From: CBDANZ01 sp965197865
GTDB taxonomy: Bacteria; Acidobacteriota; Vicinamibacteria; Vicinamibacterales; CAVVIG01
Assembly: GCA_965197865.1 (NCBI GenBank)
Contig: CBDANZ010000003.1
Coordinates: 1 to 64,000 of the forward strand
Length of the DNA: 64,000 nt
Reading direction: 5' to 3'
Made by a program: the position numbers and the translations under genes. The first letter of the stretch is position 1. The number at the start of each line of letters is the position of its first letter. This document shows, piece after piece, positions 35,287 to 44,150 of the stretch. The notes below the pieces were generated by a model that saw nothing but the letters and a program-made list of their open reading frames with translations, did not search any database and had not been told where the DNA came from.

Positions 35287-37770
35287 CTACGGCCGTCCCG
35301 CCGCACCCTGCGAGGTCGACGCCGCTGGACGTAGCAACGTCGTGCTCTCGGTGACCGAGTCCACCTTCGCCCGACTGTAGAAAATCGGGAAATATTTCCC
35401 GCGGGCCCACAGCTCGAACAGGTCGCGGTAGTGCGAACTGTCCGGGTTGCCCGACTGACCGGGGGTGTTCAACCCGACCGAGTTATCCCAATCCGAGGTG
35501 TCAGCCACGATCATAAACGATGCGCCGGAGGTCTGGTTATCGCCACCACCGGTGTTGTGCACCGTGCCACCGTAGCCGCCACGCGGCAGCGGCCCGACAT
35601 CGAGCCGGCGCCGCACATCGGGGCTGACCGCCGCCGTCATCGGATGGCGGATCAGGGCGTGCTTGAACTGCGCCTGGCCGTATTGCCAGGTGGACAGGTC
35701 CGGACCGAACCGCTCGTGCAGGTCGGCGAGCGTCTCCCTCAAGCTGGCAGCCAGAATCGCGTCGCGGCCCGCGACCGGCGCGTCGCCGAACCTTCCGTCG
35801 GGTGCGACCAGCCAGTCGATCATCCGCTTGGTGTTGATCCGGCGGACTACCGCGCGCGCCTCCTCTGGCACCACCGCGTCGCGGACGTTGTCGCGCAGCC
35901 GACGCTCGAAGGTGGCGTAGACCGCCGCCGCGACCGAATCCTTGTCGAGCACGTGGTCCCAGCCGAGCAGCCGGTCCCGCAGCCGCGCCACCTGGGAGTC
36001 GTCGATCTCGACCTCACGCAGTAGCGGCACGATGTTCCGGCCGGCGACGGTCAGCTCGTCATGCTGGAGCCGCATCATGTCGGCCACCGTCATGTGCCGC
36101 CCGGCGGCGAGCACCTCCTCCACCCGCGCTGCGCGCATCTGGTCGCCCCAGGTGTAGTGCAACGCCTCCCAGTAGGGATACCCGTCCGGCACCAGGTAGT
36201 TGTTCGCCGTGCCGAAGAATCCCTTGTCGGGGTTGAGCACATTCGGGAGCGCCTTGATCGGTAGATAGCCGTCCCACTCGTAGCGGCCGTCACCCGGGAC
36301 CGGAACCAACCCGCTGTGGTTCGGCCGGATCGGCGACACGCCGACCGCCTGATAGCCGATGTTCTTGTCGCGGTCGGCCCAGACCATGTTCTCGGAGGGG
36401 ATCCGGCTGTAGCTGCACGCCTCCCGGAACTCGACCCAGGTGCGGGCCTGGTCCATCCGCAGACTGGCCAGGTACGGCGCCGAGCCGTAGTCGAGCCAGG
36501 CGGCGCGCACCGCGTACGCCGTGTGGTTGGCGGTGTCCTCGTAGAGCACCGGTCCGTGGCGGGTGTACTTGAGCTCGACCTCGACCGGCGCCTCACCCTT
36601 GACCGGCACCGAGTCCTCGATGAGGGTCATGTTCTCCCAGCGCCCCAGATACCGGTACTGGTTCGGGTTGGCCGGGTTCGTGTCGTAGACGTAGAGATCC
36701 TCGTTGTCCTGGCCGAAGACCGTCAGCCCCCACGCGCCGTGCTCGTTGTGGCCGATCGACACACCCGGTAGCACCGGCTCGCCCCCGCCGATCACGTTCC
36801 AGCCGGGCGCCACCAGATGCACCCAGTAGCGCAGCGACGGTGCTCCCTGGGCGCGGTGTGGGTCGTTGGCCATCATCGGGAACCCGGTCAGCGTGCGGCT
36901 GCCCGCCACCACCCAGTTGTTGCTCCCGATCGCTTCGTAGTCCTCCAGCGTCATGTCGATCTCGCTCGGCAGCGCCGCCGCGAGCAGCTCGAAGGTCGCC
37001 GGGTCGCCGCGATACGCGGCCACCACATCTTCCGGCTGGAACCGGAGAGCGCGCCGATGGGCGCGGTAGAGATTCAGAATGTCGTCCCTCAACAGCGAGA
37101 CGTCAATCGCCGAGTCGATCGTCAGGTCCGGATCCCCGTAGTAGTAGTTCAGCTCTTTGACCGCGTCTTGGCCCAGCAGCGCCACGGCGCGGGCGTTCCC
37201 GATCTCGGAGCCGACGTTGCCCACCAGCCCCTGGTGACGCGAAATCACCACTTCCGGGGTCCAGTGCTGCGGGGTGATGCCCAGCAGCCGGAACTCGATC
37301 GGGAGCAGGTCGGGGCGCTCGACGGTTTGGTCGATGTAGGCGTTGATGCCACGCACGAAGGCCGGAATGATCTGGTCCCCTCGGTCGTGGTAGTGGTTCA
37401 GCTCGGTGGTCATGTCGCCGCGGAATCGGTGCAACCGCGTGCCGATGTCCCGCTCGAGCTCCCGCCGGCCGAGGACCTCGGCCACGGTGCCGGTCGCCTG
37501 CCGCCGCCAGACCTCGAACTGGAACAAGCGGTCGCGCGCCGCCGCGTAGCCCTGCGCAAAGAACAGGTCGGCCTCGGTCTCGGCGTAGATGTGATTGATG
37601 CCCCACCGGTCGGTCACGATCTCGACCGGTGCCCGCAGACCGGGGAGCTGCAGCGTTTCCTGCTGCGCCGTCACGAGCGCGCCGTGGCTCGTCATCCAGA
37701 GCGCGAGAACGGCTATCAGAACTCGCTTCAACCGTGACGATGTCACCCTGAGGAGCTGTTTATGGGTCAT
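35287..37770 (-). CDS. Penicillin acylase family protein (Ntn hydrolase)
   Basis: 827 aa secreted precursor. N-terminal signal peptide (LIAVLALWMTSHGALVTAQ), alpha-chain with VEIVTDRWGINHIYAE and FAQGYAAARDRLFQ, then the spacer and autocatalytic site G282-S283 in EAIGSNNWVVAGS, where Ser becomes the N-terminal nucleophile of the beta-chain. Beta-chain motifs HNEHGAWGLTVFG and FGTANNYLVPD follow. Known members hydrolyse penicillin G or N-acyl-homoserine lactones; the substrate here cannot be read. Periplasmic. The gene is intact although flanked by the broken esterase and an IS256 element. Confidence 0.92.
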   Translation of the reverse strand: MTHKQLLRVTSSRLKRVLIAVLALWMTSHGALVTAQQETLQLPGLRAPVEIVTDRWGINHIYAETEADLFFAQGYAAARDRLFQFEVWRRQATGTVAEVLGRRELERDIGTRLHRFRGDMTTELNHYHDRGDQIIPAFVRGINAYIDQTVERPDLLPIEFRLLGITPQHWTPEVVISRHQGLVGNVGSEIGNARAVALLGQDAVKELNYYYGDPDLTIDSAIDVSLLRDDILNLYRAHRRALRFQPEDVVAAYRGDPATFELLAAALPSEIDMTLEDYEAIGSNNWVVAGSRTLTGFPMMANDPHRAQGAPSLRYWVHLVAPGWNVIGGGEPVLPGVSIGHNEHGAWGLTVFGQDNEDLYVYDTNPANPNQYRYLGRWENMTLIEDSVPVKGEAPVEVELKYTRHGPVLYEDTANHTAYAVRAAWLDYGSAPYLASLRMDQARTWVEFREACSYSRIPSENMVWADRDKNIGYQAVGVSPIRPNHSGLVPVPGDGRYEWDGYLPIKALPNVLNPDKGFFGTANNYLVPDGYPYWEALHYTWGDQMRAARVEEVLAAGRHMTVADMMRLQHDELTVAGRNIVPLLREVEIDDSQVARLRDRLLGWDHVLDKDSVAAAVYATFERRLRDNVRDAVVPEEARAVVRRINTKRMIDWLVAPDGRFGDAPVAGRDAILAASLRETLADLHERFGPDLSTWQYGQAQFKHALIRHPMTAAVSPDVRRRLDVGPLPRGGYGGTVHNTGGGDNQTSGASFMIVADTSDWDNSVGLNTPGQSGNPDSSHYRDLFELWARGKYFPIFYSRAKVDSVTESTTLLRPAASTSQGAAGRP

Positions 37771-37796
37771 GAGCGGTCCTTGAGCGGTTGGTTTGT

Positions 37797-37873
37797 TCGG
37801 TCCACCACTTAACTCGCTCTATCGAGAGGAGTTTGCAATTTCGGTAGAGCCCGTCTCCACAATGTCTCCAAGA
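37797..37873 (+). repeat. Direct repeat, copy 2 (of 34609-34685)
   Basis: TCCACCACTTAACTCGCTCT and downstream bases match copy 1 with a few substitutions (CGAGAGG for CGAAAGG, GTCTCCACAATGTCTCCAAG for GTTGCCACCATGTTGCCACG). It has no tRNA-like core upstream. Confidence 0.65.
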
Positions 37874-37883
37874 TTCTTGCTCG

Positions 37884-39316
37884 GGGCTTGTCCCATCCGC
37901 TGTTGAAATTCAGCGGCGGCTCGGGTGACGACTACGCAACCATCCCCGACGATTCATCGAGCCCCAGCTGAGCGTCACGTGCTCGCAACGCGGCGACCAG
38001 CACGGGCATGTCCTTACACCCCTTCACCCGCCGGAATCCTTTGGCCGCTTCCAGCACACCGGCAGCGACCCAGCGGAGCACCATCGTACCCCCGCGCCAG
38101 CGTTTCACGTTCCGCTTCACGTGGCGTGTCCGGCTCAGGAGGCTCTCGACGGCGTTGGTCGTCGCCAGCGATCGGCGGAGCCGCTCCGAGAGCGGCAACT
38201 CGACTACGGTGAGCGTCTCGTCGAGCCCTTCCCGTATGCTGGCGGCTGCACTCGGATAATCGACGTCCACCCGCCGGGCCAAGTCCTGCAACAAGCGCCG
38301 GGCCGCCTTGATGTCGGTGTGCGTATAGGCGCGCGTGAGGGTCGCCTTCACCCACGGACGCTGGGCCTCGGGCAGATACTCGAGCACGTTGCGCCGTTTA
38401 TGCACCTGGCATCGTTGTACCAGGGCTGCGGGGCCGAAGGTCTGCATCACCGCAGTGTGGAGCGCTTGCGCTCCATCGAGGATGACGAGCAGACTGCGGT
38501 CGGTCCGCAGCCCACGGCTCTGCAGATTGGTCAGCAAGCCCTGACACACGGTCGTGTTCTCCGCTGACCCTTCCCAGAGGCCCAGCGGGTGTTTGGCGCC
38601 CGTTTTATCGAGGCCCAGCGCCACGACGATGCAGTGGCCGCCGACGTGGACCCCATCGATCAGTAGCGCCACCAGCTCGAGGTCGTCGAGCGGCGTTGCC
38701 CGCCACGCATCGAGTTGCGCCTGCGTCTGCGCCACAAACCGCCGACTCACGGCACTCTTGCTTGTGCCCCGCGTGCGGACGTCGGCCCCCAGCGGTTCTA
38801 GACTCCGGCCATACTGGCGCGTGGCCACGCCGATGAGCATCTGTTCGACCACGCGCCGGGTGAGCGGATCCGTGTTCGTAAAGGCCTGGACGGATGGCAG
38901 CGCGACCTCCTGCCCGTCGCGCCGCACCCGCGGCCGACGCAGGGCGACCTTGCGGCCCCCCAGCACGACTTCGCTGGGCGCATGGCCCGCCCGAGACGCC
39001 CGCCGCGCGGGCTGATGCGCATACCGCGGACCGCACACGGCCACGCGATCCGCTTCCAACATCGCCGCGAGGACCTTCAGGCCCGACGCGACGACCAGCT
39101 CTTGGAGCTCGGCCTGTGCATCGACCAGGATGTCGACCAATGGAAGGTGCCGTGGTGCCGGCAATGCTGATTGGCGCCCACGAACGCCTGTGCCAAACTT
39201 CTTCATGGCGGCTCCTTTCTGGGGGCTTCAGCCCCAGGTTTTCCCACCGGCCGTCTATCACGACCAGCAGGGAGCCGCCGCTTTAAATTTCAACAGCTAG
39301 AGGGACATCCCCCTTG
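37884..39316 (-). mobile_element. IS256-family insertion sequence
   Basis: About 1.43 kb. Ends read GGCTTGTCCCATCCGCTGTT and, on the other strand at the right, GGATGTCCCTCTAGCTGTTG, each followed by GAAATT and CGGCGGCTC, giving imperfect inverted repeats of roughly 38 bp. One intact transposase gene. Confidence 0.75.
37932..39206 (-). CDS. IS256-family transposase
   Basis: 424 aa mutator-type transposase. DDE residues fall in LVALLIDGVHVGGH, LLVILDGAQALH and the C-terminal TTNAVESLLSRTRHVKRNVK; the C-x2-H motif RCQVHKRRN is present. AAAGGAG lies just before the ATG at 39206. Complete frame. Confidence 0.92.
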   Translation of the reverse strand: MKKFGTGVRGRQSALPAPRHLPLVDILVDAQAELQELVVASGLKVLAAMLEADRVAVCGPRYAHQPARRASRAGHAPSEVVLGGRKVALRRPRVRRDGQEVALPSVQAFTNTDPLTRRVVEQMLIGVATRQYGRSLEPLGADVRTRGTSKSAVSRRFVAQTQAQLDAWRATPLDDLELVALLIDGVHVGGHCIVVALGLDKTGAKHPLGLWEGSAENTTVCQGLLTNLQSRGLRTDRSLLVILDGAQALHTAVMQTFGPAALVQRCQVHKRRNVLEYLPEAQRPWVKATLTRAYTHTDIKAARRLLQDLARRVDVDYPSAAASIREGLDETLTVVELPLSERLRRSLATTNAVESLLSRTRHVKRNVKRWRGGTMVLRWVAAGVLEAAKGFRRVKGCKDMPVLVAALRARDAQLGLDESSGMVA

Positions 39317-39368
39317 CTCGCCCAACAGGGTCTCACCGTCTCCTACGGGGTATTGTCAAGTTTGTTCC

Positions 39369-40073
39369 CTAGACGTCGGGTTCGACACGAAAATCCTGGA
39401 TTCGCACCCGAAGGTTGTGGTTCACTCGGACTCCCACCACCCCCCGCGCGCTCAGATCGCCGACGGGCATTTCGGCCACCGGTTCACCGTTGCAGGAGAA
39501 GTGCAGCCGTCCACCGTCCACCGCGATAGCAAGCTCGTTGATCACGTCGCGGTCCTCCACGATGGCGACCCGCACGGCCTCGGATGACTCCCATCCGTTC
39601 GAAATATCCCGAGTGGAGGCGCCCTCCCTCTGCTTAATGAGGTAGCGTCCGTCGCCGCGCACCAGGAAGTAGGTGTACCGCTGGTTGGCGCCCTGCAGGT
39701 TCTGACCGCCGATGAACAGCCCGAAGCCTTCTCGGTGTCCCATGGGCGCACCGACCTCGGTGAACCGAGCACGCACCGTGTAGCTTCCAGCGTCGACCAC
39801 CTGATCGGGCTGATAGACGATCCCCGCGGGTCCCGTTCGCACCTGCAGGACGCCATCGTTGGAGGTCGCGACGAAGTCCACCGGGGCGCGGTTCTGTCGA
39901 TCCAGTCGAAGCGCATACCCTGCCGGAAGGTGCGCCGATGACGCGACAGCCGGCCGATCGCCGCTGGCCCCGGGATCTCCACACGATCCGACAGCCAATC
40001 CCAGCGCCAGCGGCATGACCCTCGTCACGACCCGATTCCCTACGCGCCAGTTCAGCCTGAGTCGCTTCATCAT
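39369..40073 (-). CDS. Lipoprotein with concanavalin/DUF1080-like domain
   Basis: 234 aa. Positively charged N-terminus, hydrophobic stretch and lipobox-like AVGSC (Cys about residue 31) indicate an outer-membrane or periplasmic lipoprotein. The mature part (GIVYQPDQVVDAGSYTVRAR ... RDVINELAIAVDGGRLHFSC ... GVVGVRVNHNLRVRIQDFRV) has the beta-sandwich repeat pattern of DUF1080/LamG-like glycan-binding proteins. The ATG at 40073 overlaps the TGA of the exporter gene upstream, so the two are one operon. Confidence 0.6.
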   Translation of the reverse strand: MMKRLRLNWRVGNRVVTRVMPLALGLAVGSCGDPGASGDRPAVASSAHLPAGYALRLDRQNRAPVDFVATSNDGVLQVRTGPAGIVYQPDQVVDAGSYTVRARFTEVGAPMGHREGFGLFIGGQNLQGANQRYTYFLVRGDGRYLIKQREGASTRDISNGWESSEAVRVAIVEDRDVINELAIAVDGGRLHFSCNGEPVAEMPVGDLSARGVVGVRVNHNLRVRIQDFRVEPDV

Positions 40074-41488
40074 GTGATTCCCTCGCTTGACAGCACTTCG
40101 TGGCGAGCCGGATGCGACTCCGGCAACATCGACATCACGTACCTATGGGAAACCCGTTCGAGGAAGACGCCCTCGACGGCGAGCCCGACGGCCGCGGACA
40201 GCACCCCGAGCGTTGCCCCGGCGTGTCCCAGGGGCCCGAGTCCGACCACGGCCACCGCCAGGACGCTCACCACACGGAGCGCGGCACCCCATCCAACAGC
40301 ATCGGAGCGGCCGCAGCGAGTGAACAGTCCCTGGTAGTACTGCCTGTGCCCGTAGAGCAGGGGGTACGCCACGGCGAACGGGAGCGCCGCCCCGATGTCA
40401 GAAAGGAGACCCGAATCGAGACCGAATACCGCACCCAGGATAACCGGCCGAACCAGAGGAAGCGACACCAGCGCGACAAGCAAGGCCACGGCGGTGGCCA
40501 AGAGTAGGGACCAGCGCTGGACCGCACGGTGTGCCTGTTTGCAGTTGACTAGGCCGATGCCAACGTACTGATACTGCCCGACAGGAGCCGCGAGAAACCA
40601 GGCTACGGCCTCCACCACGACGAACGCGGCGATCGCTTCGGCCGGGAACGGAGAACGCGCCAGCACGCTGTTGATGAGCAGGGGCGTGCTCCACCACAGA
40701 AGCACGTTGACCATTAGCGGTGTCGAGAACCGCAGCATGCGATCGTCGGTGGCTCCGGGTTCGACCCCCTCCGCAGCCACCGGATGGTAGGCGCCGTCGG
40801 CGCCGGCCCGTGCTCCCGCTACCAGGATGGTCTCGACCAGGAGGCCCATGGTGAACGCGGCGGCACCCACCCAGGCCCCCCCCGACGTCGACACAGTCAG
40901 CGCCACGGCGACGACCACCAAGACGGCAGTCCGCACACCGGTTGCGAAAGCAATGGGGTTGGTGCTATGCCCCGCAACCAAGCGGCCCTGGTGCACGGCT
41001 CGCACCGACGTGAGCAACGGAACGGGGGCCAGTAGCGCGATGGCCGTGCGAGCCTCGTCGAAGATGTCTCCGGACACACCCATGACGCCGCCGAAGACCC
41101 AGTCGCCCAGGGACGTGATCGCGACCGCGACGGCCAGCAGTGAAAAGAGCACGCCGATCCGCAACCAAAAGCTCTGTATGGGTCCGAACCGATGACCGTT
41201 CAAGAGCTTGGTCGCAGCGACCTGTTGGCCGACCAGGAGGGGACTGTACAGAACGCCGCACAGCGAGAACGCCACCCCGAAACCGGCCAACGCCGTCGCC
41301 GGGTTGACGCTCCGGGACATCGCGCTGGCGAGCAGCGGATTGGTCACCGTGAGCAGCAGGCTCGTTGCCGCCAGCGGGGCATAGAATCGCGCAAACCGGT
41401 TCAGTGTCAGCGGCGACTCGGGCATCAACTCTCTTGCGGTGGGCAAAGAGCTGTTCTGGGCTGGTGCTTGTGGTCCCTCGTGTTTCAT
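40070..41488 (-). CDS. MATE-like / progressive-ankylosis (ANKH)-type membrane transporter
   Basis: 472 aa with about 12 membrane segments. The opening FARFYAPLAATSLLLTVTNP LLASAMSRS and FGVAFSLCGVLYSPL resemble bacterial ANKH-like members of the MATE/MurJ flippase superfamily. No signal peptide cleavage is expected. It is transcribed before the coupled lipoprotein gene (4-nt overlap). The exported substrate is unknown; human ANKH moves ATP/citrate/pyrophosphate, but that does not transfer directly. Confidence 0.7.
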   Translation of the reverse strand: MKHEGPQAPAQNSSLPTARELMPESPLTLNRFARFYAPLAATSLLLTVTNPLLASAMSRSVNPATALAGFGVAFSLCGVLYSPLLVGQQVAATKLLNGHRFGPIQSFWLRIGVLFSLLAVAVAITSLGDWVFGGVMGVSGDIFDEARTAIALLAPVPLLTSVRAVHQGRLVAGHSTNPIAFATGVRTAVLVVVAVALTVSTSGGAWVGAAAFTMGLLVETILVAGARAGADGAYHPVAAEGVEPGATDDRMLRFSTPLMVNVLLWWSTPLLINSVLARSPFPAEAIAAFVVVEAVAWFLAAPVGQYQYVGIGLVNCKQAHRAVQRWSLLLATAVALLVALVSLPLVRPVILGAVFGLDSGLLSDIGAALPFAVAYPLLYGHRQYYQGLFTRCGRSDAVGWGAALRVVSVLAVAVVGLGPLGHAGATLGVLSAAVGLAVEGVFLERVSHRYVMSMLPESHPARHEVLSSEGIT

Positions 41489-41849
41489 ACGAGAAACTGT
41501 CGCTAGTACAATAGCAGGACACCCTCACCGCACGCGAGGAGCGACAAGAGCCCATCTTCGTGTGACTCCCCTCACGATTTTGACCGGCAAAGCAGTGCTG
41601 GCTGCTAGTCGTCGTCCATGCTGGTAATGTATCGCGCCTGGAGGATCATGGCCGTAATGTCCCGTGCCTGAGCCGAGCCCCAAACGTGCCTCGGCGTATC
41701 ACGCGGCACGAGCGTAATAATTAAGGAGCCCACCAAGTCGCTGACATCGAAGAATGCGGCCGACAGTCTCGATGGCGGATGCGCCCTCGATCAACTCATT
41801 GCCAAGGCCTTGTCATCGCCAAGGCTTTGGTGATTGCGCTCGCTGTGGC
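41489..41849. other. Intergenic, no gene recognised
   Basis: About 360 bases upstream of the exporter gene. An AT-richer patch (TAATAATTAAGGAG) lies at about 41715. No conserved coding frame on either strand. Confidence 0.4.
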
Positions 41850-41976
41850 GCGGCGAGCCGGCGCCGGTCGCATCGGTGAGCCGCAGGCGCCGTCCCCGCA
41901 GTTGGCGGCGAAGCAGGCGATTTTCTTCAATCAGATGGCGGAGCACCTCCCGCTCCTGACGGCGGCCGGAGTCCAT
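41850..41976 (-). pseudogene. IS481-type transposase N-terminal fragment
   Basis: EVLRHLIEENRLLRRQLRGR RLRLTD corresponds to the leucine-rich N-terminus of integrase-core transposases such as the one at 22980. It ends after about 40 codons and is fused to the glucokinase stub. Confidence 0.55.
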
Positions 41977-42085
41977 ACGGATGCGGCGTAGTCATGCGCA
42001 TGTGATCGGTGATCATCTGGCCGCGCAAGTCGGGTACTGAAGCTTTCAGCCCGGTTCCCCCGACATCGATGGCGAGCGTGCGCGG
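41977..42085 (-). pseudogene. ppgK: Polyphosphate glucokinase (ROK) N-terminal stub
   Basis: RTLAIDVGGTGLKASVPDLRGQMI is the phosphate-1 ATP-binding loop and start of ROK-family polyphosphate glucokinases. The remaining 200-plus residues are replaced by the transposase fragment. Its place after pgl matches the common gnd-zwf-pgl-ppgK order, supporting the assignment. Confidence 0.6.
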
Positions 42086-42142
42086 CCCGGATTCGCGCCT
42101 CCTTGCACCTCGATGGAACGCACTTGTGGCGGAAGGCATCGC

Positions 42143-42898
42143 CTAGCTCCCAGTTCTCTCCGGGGGGGCCTGAACGTGTGCGGCCGCAGCCGTGTCGACC
42201 CACCACACAAGCGTACCGTTCGTTCGTCTCACGGCCGACGCGGGACAGCGCCGGGCGTCGGGGGCACCGACCAACGCCTGCCGCAGCGGCCCAGCCTTTG
42301 AGGGGCCCGACACGATGACATCGATCGCCGCAGCGTGCGTGATTGCGGGCAGCGTCAGTGTCAGGCGCACGCGCGGCTCCGACGGACCCGTTACCGCAAC
42401 GACCCAACGCTCGACTTCGTCCAACGCGGCCGAGCCGGGAAAAAGTGACGCCGTGTGACCATCGTCGCCCATTCCAAGCAGGACCAGGTCGAACCGAGGC
42501 CACGGGGTTCCGAAGTGCGTCCGCAGCACCCGTTCGTACGCCGTTGCGGCGTCCCGTGGATCAGCCGGCTCGGTCGGCATGCGATGGACGTTCGCTACCG
42601 GGACCGGGACATGACCGAACAGCGCCTCAGACGCCATTCGATAGTTGTTCCGCTCGTCATCGGGCGGCACATAGCGCTCGTCACCCCAGAAAATGTGGAC
42701 GTCCGCCCAGGGAATATCCTGTCGATGACCCCGCGCGAGCCGGCGATACAGCGCGCGGGGCGTCCGGCCGCCCGACAAGGCGAGGGAACAGGTTCCACGC
42801 GTACCTACTGCCAGCGCGATCCGTTCGGCCATCGTGTGAGCCAACGCCTCGCTGAGCCGGTCTACGTCGGGAAAGACCCGCAGCTTTGCCACGGTCAT
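42143..42898 (-). CDS. pgl: 6-phosphogluconolactonase
   Basis: 251 aa DevB/SOL-type lactonase hydrolysing 6-phosphogluconolactone in the oxidative pentose phosphate pathway. Motifs: LALSGGRTPRALY, DVHIFWGDERYVPP, and LLGMGDDGHTASLFPG. ATG 42898 overlaps the TGA left over from zwf (ATGA). The frame is intact although both neighbouring pathway genes, zwf and ppgK, are destroyed, so its substrate may no longer be made by this route. Confidence 0.93.
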   Translation of the reverse strand: MTVAKLRVFPDVDRLSEALAHTMAERIALAVGTRGTCSLALSGGRTPRALYRRLARGHRQDIPWADVHIFWGDERYVPPDDERNNYRMASEALFGHVPVPVANVHRMPTEPADPRDAATAYERVLRTHFGTPWPRFDLVLLGMGDDGHTASLFPGSAALDEVERWVVAVTGPSEPRVRLTLTLPAITHAAAIDVIVSGPSKAGPLRQALVGAPDARRCPASAVRRTNGTLVWWVDTAAAAHVQAPPERTGS

Positions 42899-43039
42899 TG
42901 TGCTTTATCGGGAGGCGGCTTCCACGGTCGCGCCGAAGATCACCATCGTCGAAGGGTCGGCGACGCGCGCGGGTCGCTCGGGGACGACTTCGTCGCATGG
43001 GGCATTGATCACCTTGTCGACAACCGCGCTCGGATGCAC
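42895..43039 (-). pseudogene. zwf: Glucose-6-phosphate dehydrogenase reduced to its two ends
   Basis: GTG 43039 has GAGGAG 8 nt upstream and opens VVDKVINAP..PERPARVADPSTMVIFGA, the N-terminus of Zwf up to the coenzyme-binding loop. The sequence then jumps directly to a frame reading RPWKPPPDKAQ and TGA, which looks like the extreme C-terminus, and whose stop overlaps the pgl ATG. Roughly 470 codons are missing between. No NAD(P)-binding or catalytic residues survive. Confidence 0.7.
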
Positions 43040-43104
43040 GACACACTCCTCACGTGAGACCACATGCTGAAACCAGAAGGCCAATCTAATGTTGTCGCGT
43101 ACGC

Positions 43105-44088
43105 TCAACCACCCGACGGGCGCTCGACATGACCGCCGAACTGGTAGCGCATCGCCGAGAGCACCTTTTCGGCAAAGGTATGCTCCCGACGAGACCGGAA
43201 GCGCGTATAGACTGACGTTGAAAGGACGTCTGCGGGGACTGCCTCTTCGAGCGCCGCCATGATCGTCCACCGCCCTTCGCCTGAATCCTGGACGTAACCG
43301 GAGTACGCCTGGAGCTGCGGGTCCTCTGCCAGGGCCGTCGCGGTCAGGTCGAGCAGCCACGAGCCCACCACGCTGCCACGCCGCCACAGCTCCGCGATAT
43401 CGGAAAGGTCCAGTGCGTAGCGGTACTCCTCGGGCAGTTCCTCGCTGGCCGCATTCCGAAAAATGTCGAAGCCCTCGGCGTACGCTTGCATCAGTCCGTA
43501 CTCGATGCCGTTGTGGACCATCTTGACGAAATGCCCCGAGCCGGTTGGACCGCAGTGGAGATATCCCTGATCGGCCGTGCTGGCGCGCGTCTCCCGGCCC
43601 GGGCTCGAAGCCACGGTGCCGCGGCCCGGAGCGAGCGTCTTGAAGATTCGATCCAGGCGCCGGATGATGGCGGCCTCGCCCCCGAGCATCAAGCAGTAGC
43701 CACGTTCGATCCCCCAAGTGCCTCCGCTCGTGCCGGCGTCCACATAATGGATGCCTTTCGATCGAAGCTGCCGCGCACGGCGCAGGTCGTCCTTGAAATA
43801 AGAATTGCCGCCGTCGATCACAACATCACCGGTGTCGAGCCGCTGGCCCAGCGCAGCCACCGTCTCCTCGGTCGGAAGGCCGGCAGGGACCATCACCCAG
43901 ACGGCCCGCGGCTTGTCGAGCCCTGCCACCAGCTCGTCGAGCGTGGCCACCCCGGTCGCGCCGTCCCCGACGAGCTTCGTCACTAATTCCACGTTCCGGT
44001 CATGGACGACCGCGTCATGTCCGCCTCGGATCAACCGCCGCGCCATGTTCGCGCCCATGCGTCCTAGCCCAATCATGCCGATTTGCAT
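43105..44088 (-). CDS. gnd: 6-phosphogluconate dehydrogenase, short (NAD-type) form
   Basis: 327 aa. Rossmann loop GMIGLGRMGANMARRL at the N-terminus, VIDGGNSYFKDD, the substrate loop DAGTSGGTWGIERGYCLMLGG and catalytic HFVKMVHNGIEYG (Lys, His, Asn). The length matches the short GntZ/YqeC-type enzyme, usually NAD-dependent, rather than the 470-aa Gnd. AAGGAA precedes the ATG. It is first gene of the gnd-zwf-pgl-ppgK set. Without zwf, 6-phosphogluconate would have to come from gluconate or the lactonase. Confidence 0.9.
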   Translation of the reverse strand: MQIGMIGLGRMGANMARRLIRGGHDAVVHDRNVELVTKLVGDGATGVATLDELVAGLDKPRAVWVMVPAGLPTEETVAALGQRLDTGDVVIDGGNSYFKDDLRRARQLRSKGIHYVDAGTSGGTWGIERGYCLMLGGEAAIIRRLDRIFKTLAPGRGTVASSPGRETRASTADQGYLHCGPTGSGHFVKMVHNGIEYGLMQAYAEGFDIFRNAASEELPEEYRYALDLSDIAELWRRGSVVGSWLLDLTATALAEDPQLQAYSGYVQDSGEGRWTIMAALEEAVPADVLSTSVYTRFRSRREHTFAEKVLSAMRYQFGGHVERPSGG

Positions 44089-44150
44089 CGATTGTTCCTT
44101 TTCACTGCCGCAACGTTAGCTGAGCACCTGAGCCACTGCCCGCGTGTGAC

